A stretch of DNA of 64,000 bases from Larix kaempferi (Eukaryota > Streptophyta > Pinopsida > Pinales > Pinaceae), in contig BSBM01000636.1 in assembly GCA_027924585.1 (NCBI GenBank), positions 7,704,001 through 7,768,000 of the forward strand. Direction: 5' to 3'. A model generated the notes under the pieces. It was not told where the DNA came from. It ran no database searches and was given only the letters and a program-made list of their open reading frames with translations. Below are positions 59,101 to 64,000 of the stretch, one piece after another. The number at the start of each line of letters is the position of its first letter. The first letter of the stretch is position 1. The position numbers and the translations under genes are program-made.

Positions 59101-60702
59101 GGTCCAACATCTGATGTCCCATGGTCCTCCATGGTCAAACTAGGTCTAACCAAGACCAAATATAACTCAGACCATCATCAATAGCTGCTGCAAAGTGTCA
59201 AGGTTAATACATGCTCTACAACTTATTCAAATAACAATTATAACACAGAGTAATCATGACTGGCGATCTAAATCCAAATATATAGTGTCGTTAATTATTA
59301 TTATTACTCAGACTAGACTTTCAGGATCATACTCACTTCATAGTTGTGATCAATTTGCTAGTGAAGGATGAAGGCTGAAATAATTGGCTAGGCTAAGGGA
59401 TGACTTGACTGCCTTGACTTTGTGACACTTTGGCAAGGGAAAGGGAATACACACCATAGTATATACTGAATGAGCAATAACACAGGGAATGGAGGTGTCT
59501 CACAAATGGATGAGTTGTTTAAAGAGGGTTTATTCACCTTCACAGATGCGCACAATCCATAATACAAATAAGACCAGCAATTGTTTAGATATAGCATTTA
59601 AGTTCCATTGCTTTTAGGGCCTGAAGTTTCCATAGCCTTGATCTATGTGTGTTTACAAACACATTGCATAGATTTACATTTTTCTTTAGGCTTTCTGCTG
59701 CAGGTGTGTTTTTAAGGCACTTGTTTACCTGAGCACTTCTAGGTGTGTCATGGACAACTTGTTTACCTAGGTATTTATTTTTCCAAAAGATATAACATTT
59801 TATTTTTCATAGCCATTTTCATTTGGCATTCCTTTCATTCATGTGTGTTTAAAAACACATTGCATGAATGGGCTTTTTATACAAGATATAGCATTTCATT
59901 TTTCCAGATTTTGTATGCATGGCAGCACTAAAAGTTTCAGGTTTAGCCAACACAACTTTAGTGACTGGGGGGAATTCACAAGGAACTCCAACTCACCATA
60001 GGTAAGTTTTGTCACCAACTCAGAGCCGAGACACAATAAACAGGGAAGCTCATCCAATACAGAGGCTACAGTGGGGAAAAGTCCTCCATGCCACTAGTCA
60101 AGTAGTAAGTCAGGGTGATAATCTAAAAGGTAGGCCATGGATGGATGAAGACAATGAAAAGATGAAGCCAACACTAGCAAGCCAAGGTATGGTTGAATGA
60201 TCACCTCTATTCTCCCTAAGGAGGGTAAAACCAATGAGTATGAATAGTGAACTTCTAAGTCTGAGTAGGGACAATATAATATATATAATAGATTCAACCA
60301 GGTCCATATATCTATATGATCGCCAGATCATGACACTAAGTGCTAAGACATGCTATAAGAATAAGTATAAAAGCAATCTAACCATAACACCATGATATAC
60401 CTGCTGAGTCATATACCTGCAAGCTCATCAACCTGTACCATCATCTGTCCTCTGAGACTGCTGCTGTAACTCTGGGCACTACTGTCTGCTCTGTACCAAT
60501 GGTATAATGGCTACATCAGTCATCTCTCTGAGTGTCCTGAAACTCAGTCATGGCATGGGGAATACAACTGCTGTCCACAATCTAATAGTGATCCAATATA
60601 GATGCTCATCTCGGCATCTCAAATGCAAGGGAACTGGCTGAATAGTGCACTGGAATGAGAAAAATAATGTATGGTAGCCCGGCTACTATATATGTGATAA
60701 CA
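56165..60702 (-). repeat. Outer element, 5' LTR, complete 4,538 bp
   Basis: TGTTATCACC to GTGATAACA on the plus strand; the sense 3' end at 56165 adjoins the PBS. It is the best intact reference for the family-1 LTR: TATA block near 58110 (minus), mini-exon region near 57595-57725 (minus), U5-end conserved block near 56295. Confidence 0.93.
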
Positions 60703-63700
60703 GGACCTTCTACTCAAACTGCTCCTAAGGTAACAGTTCCTCACATTACTCAAAGAATTAATAATGAAAAGGAGCATGTTGATTTAAATTTTGATTTAAG
60801 TAGTTGGTTGGCCAACACTAAGGTTCCAGTCCCGGTACTTGAGCTATGCAAACTTCCTGGTCAGAGGGAGAAACTCTTGAAACTATTAGAACCTCATACA
60901 GATAATACTCCCCCTCATACTCCTAAACCTATGATTTCTGAAAAGCCCCCTGCTTTTCCTAATCCCATTGCATCTGAAAAGCATCTTCCACCTGCAAAGT
61001 GCCCTACCCCTAAAAAGGTAACTTTCTCAGAAACTAAAGAGCAACCTTCAACAAGTTGTATGAATGATTTTGGAGATCCCCCTATAGTCTTACATACCAG
61101 GGAAACAAGAAAAGAAGCTCACCCGCCTTTCTACATATCATTGATGATAGGTGACCTTCTTCTACATAACTGTATGTTGGATTCGGGATCTGGTGCCAGC
61201 CTTATGACCAAAAAAGTCATGCAACAACTTAATCTAAAGACCACTAGACTTTATGGAAATGTATGTGCCATGGACTCTAGACCTGTCGAAGTTGAGGGGA
61301 TGATTCAAAATCAGACCGTCAGATTAGCCAAGTACCCAGACATCCATGTCACCATGGATATCCTTGTCATAGATGTGCCAGATAAATGGGGTATGCTCCT
61401 TTCTAGAAAGTGGGGTGCTTCCTTGGGTGGATCACTACAATTAGACTTATCCTATGCAACTGTTCCAGCTTCAGAAGATACTCATGTCAAACTGCACTCT
61501 GAAAAAGAAAGAAGGTACCATGTTGAAAATCCCCAGAAACCATCAAATGAATACATCTACAATACGGATGACATGGGAACCCACCAGATAAATTCCACCT
61601 TCCTAGATCCTGTTCATAAAGAAATGAAAGATAAAAAAGTTGATGGATTGTGGAAAATGGAGTTTGACGGTGCTTTTTCAAAAGCTGGCAAAGGTGCCAG
61701 TATAGTCTTAATATCACCTGAAGATAAGGTCTGCAACTTTGCATTCAGACTTGAATTTGAAGCCACAAACAATGTTGCAGAATATGAAGCACTTTTACTA
61801 GGCATAGAAATCGCTAAAGATATGAAAATCAAAATGCTTAGTATCAAAGGAGATTCTGACTTAGTTGTGCAACAAATCAAGGGTAATTTTGCATGTCATT
61901 GTAAAAGACTTAAGAGGTATAGGAATGCAGTATGGGACACCATGGAATACTTTGATGCATTGAACATAAAAGCAGTCCATAGGGAAGAGAACAGTATAGC
62001 GGATAGGTTGGCTGTTGCGGCATCTACCCTCCAACCTTCAAAGGAAATGTTGAATGGAGATTGTACCCTTGAAATAAATTATAGGCCATCAGTCCCGGAC
62101 AATATGAACCATTGGCAGGTTTTCAAAGATGATGAACAGATTCTGAGATTCATAAACAACTTAGATGAGTTTGCCAATTTCAACATAAATGAACAGGAAG
62201 AAGGCAAGCAGTATAAAGAAGAAAGCCAACCTATGAACCCAATTTCACGTGACTTCACTAAGTTAGAAAACATCTTTGACAGACATGATGGGAAGAAAAA
62301 CAACATTGACCAGATGAAGCCAGGAGATTACATTGAGATCAACATTGGAACGGAAACAGATCCAAAAATCATAAAAATTGGAAAAGGAACATCAGAAAAG
62401 GAAAGAAATGCATTAATAAGCCTAGTAAAAGAGTATAGGGATATATTTGCCTTTACCTATGATGAGTTAAAGGCCTATAGGGAAGATGTGTTCCAACACA
62501 CCATTCCTCTCAAACCAGAAATGCAAAATGCCAAACCCTTCCGCCAAAAACTCAGGCAAACAAATCCTAAGTTGGCCCCCATTATCAAGCGTGAGCTAGA
62601 GAAGATGCTAGCAGTAGGTATTATAGCTCCCACCCAACACACATCATGGTGTTCCAACTTAGTTGTAGTCAGAAAGAAAAATGGAAGTATCAGAATATGC
62701 ATCGATTTCAGAAACCTTAACATGGCATGCCAGAAAGATAATTATTCCCTTCCCAACATGGAGACCCTCCTCCAACTGGTCACTGGATCCAATATGATGT
62801 CCATGCTTGATGGATTTTCAGGATACAACCAGGTTGTCATCAAAGAAGAGGATAAACATAAAACTACTTTCACAACTCCTTGGGGAACCTTTGAATATCT
62901 GAGAATGCCCTTTGGCCTTACAAATGCAGGAGCTACTTTCCAGAGGGCCATGGATTATGCTTTCAAGGAATTGATAGGAAAAATCATCGAGATATACCAG
63001 GATGACTTAACTGTTTTTTCAAAGGAAAGATCCAGCCATGTTGATCATCTAAGAAAAATTTTTGAACGATGCAGAGAGTATGGCATTTCTCTAAATCCGG
63101 CAAAGTCAGTATTAGGCATCGAGGAGGGAAAACTCTTGGGGCATATTATAAACAGGGACGGGGTCAAGATAGACCTTGAAAGAGTTGAAGCCATCAAAAA
63201 GATACCCCTCCCCAAAAATGTGAAAGGCCTTCAGTCTTTTAATGGTCATATAAACTTTATCAGAAGATTTATCCCAAACCTAGCTGAGTTAATGAAACCC
63301 ATGCAACGGTTACTTAAGAAGGATGCTAAGTTTGTGTGGACTAATGAGGGGAAAAAAGCTTTCACCACCATTAAAGATGCTATTACCAGATCACCCGTAT
63401 TGGTTAGTCCAGACTACACTAAAGATTTCATGATTTTCTCCTTTGCTTCTGAGGATACTATTGCTGGTGTTTTGCTCCAAAAGAACTTCGAAGGGTTTGA
63501 GCAACCAATTGCATTTATGAGCAGGGCCTTGCAAAATTCAGAACTAAAATACGCCATAATGGAAAAGCAAGCTTATGCCTTGGTTAAGTCCTTAAAACAT
63601 TTTAGAATGTATATTGGCTATAATAAAGTTATAGGTTATGTTCCCCATGCTACAGTAAAAGACATCCTATCCCAACAGGATTGCTTAGGAACAAGAGGCA

Positions 63701-64000
63701 CATGGGTATCCAAAATCCAAGAATATGACTTGGAAATAAAGCCTACTAAACTTATCAAGGGACAAGGCCTAGCCAAAATGTTGACTCAGAAAAATGAGGA
63801 AGCCATTGACATAAACTGCACGGACCAACCAACTGGTCCATGTATGACACCTGCCTTGCAAGAATTGGATAACCATTGGTATTCTGATATCATATATTTC
63901 CTCCTACATATGACTTGCCCAGATCACCTTAAGGGACACAAGCGAAGAGCACTAAGACTAAAAGCTGCCAGATATTGCCTTACTCAAGAAGGCTTGGGTT
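60703..64000 (+). CDS. pol: Pol of element B: protease, aRNH, RT, inactive gRNH, start of INT region (partial)
   Basis: It is open without a stop for all ~1,099 codons to the window edge and continues the Gag frame across the insertion. Order: protease with CMLDSGSGASLM (DSG at 61180-61188); an archaeal-type RNase H at about 61650-62030 with all four acidic residues in place (D 61666, E 61780, D 61852, D 62002; motifs EFDGAFS, AEYEALLLG, KGDSDLVVQQ, ENSIADRLA); RT at about 62480-63110 with LDGFSGYNQV, FGLTNAGATFQRAM and YQDD (62995-63006). Next is a gypsy-type RNase H at about 63391-63760 whose three catalytic positions read F, Q and P (63442, 63568, 63653). After this, RRALRLKAARYCLTQEG marks entry to the integrase N-terminal region. 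Standard Ty3/gypsy order is protease-RT-RNase H-integrase; a second, archaeal-type RNase H is a mark of the plant Tat group. This pol looks recently functional apart from the inserted element and the Gag frame break. Confidence 0.9.

Larger units (their letters stand above)
36620..60702 (-). mobile_element. Family-1 non-autonomous LTR retrotransposon (outer), TSD GGACC
   Basis: An element about 13.4 kb long without its own insertion, carrying a further 10.7-kb element within its left LTR. Outer termini are TGTTATCACC at 36620 and GTGATAACA at 60702, flanked by GGACC at 36615-36619 and 60703-60707. Reading on the minus strand: LTR (60702-56165), PBS, a single Gag-Pro ORF (55791-52345), 3' untranslated region, LTR (51861-51034 plus 40329-36620). 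Both LTRs come to exactly 4,538 bp. By eye I noted about two dozen substitutions between them, so the insertion is young. There is no RT, RNase H or integrase core. It sits in element B between gag and protease and would disrupt that element. Confidence 0.93.

Noticed and set aside
1-64000. Short regularly spaced repeats as a CRISPR-like array
   Set aside because: The repeats are LTR copies, one 119-bp tandem pair and one 20-bp tandem pair; there is no repeat-spacer periodicity and the sequence is eukaryotic.

Overview
The window looks like intergenic DNA from a plant with a large, retrotransposon-rich genome. A gymnosperm is plausible because of the very long LTRs, the Tat-like Ty3/gypsy element and the old degraded LINE and copia remnants, but nothing here proves the clade. 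I see no intact host gene, no tRNA, rRNA or CRISPR. Nearly all 64 kb can be read as LTR retrotransposons nested in one another. The order was worked out from termini (TG...CA), 5-bp target-site duplications (TSDs) and primer binding sites (PBS), all by eye.

Left block (1-15.3 kb): an old LTR of 'family B' lies on the minus strand. It is cut by a family-B solo LTR (4173-7488, TSD AGTAC), a family-1 solo LTR (7997-12533, TSD GGCCC) and a family-1 LTR that runs off the left edge (1-3248). A further family-B-like LTR start in the opposite direction begins at 13805.

Middle block (15.3-30.3 kb): a dead LINE on the minus strand is split into two parts, 15340-17359 and 28211-28868. The gap holds about 10.9 kb of older family-1-related LTRs, with a Ty1/copia remnant inside them. 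A broken coiled-coil ORF follows (29542-30273, minus).

Right block (30.3-64 kb): an autonomous Tat-like Ty3/gypsy element ('element B', plus strand) starts with a 4,729-bp LTR at 30274, then a tRNA-Asp-type PBS, gag, and a continuous pol that leaves the window at 64000. Its pol order is protease, archaeal-type RNase H, reverse transcriptase, a gypsy RNase H with all active-site residues lost, then the start of the integrase region. Element B is interrupted, in frame, by a 24-kb block: a young non-autonomous element (36620-60702, minus, TSD GGACC, two 4,538-bp LTRs). That element encodes only Gag, protease and a GPY/F-like tail. Its left LTR is itself interrupted by a second non-autonomous element (40330-51028, minus, TSD GGGCT), which has a different 598-aa Gag-like ORF and a strange inverted LTR-end/PBS chimera in place of its 5' LTR-PBS junction.

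How they work together (inference): family-1 elements lack RT and integrase but share the tRNA-Asp PBS, the Gag fold and LTR-end style with element B. A B-like element could therefore supply the missing enzymes. The most unusual signals are the RNase H replacement in element B, the protease-to-integrase-tail fusion, the inverted LTR/PBS chimera and a conserved mini-exon inside the giant LTRs.
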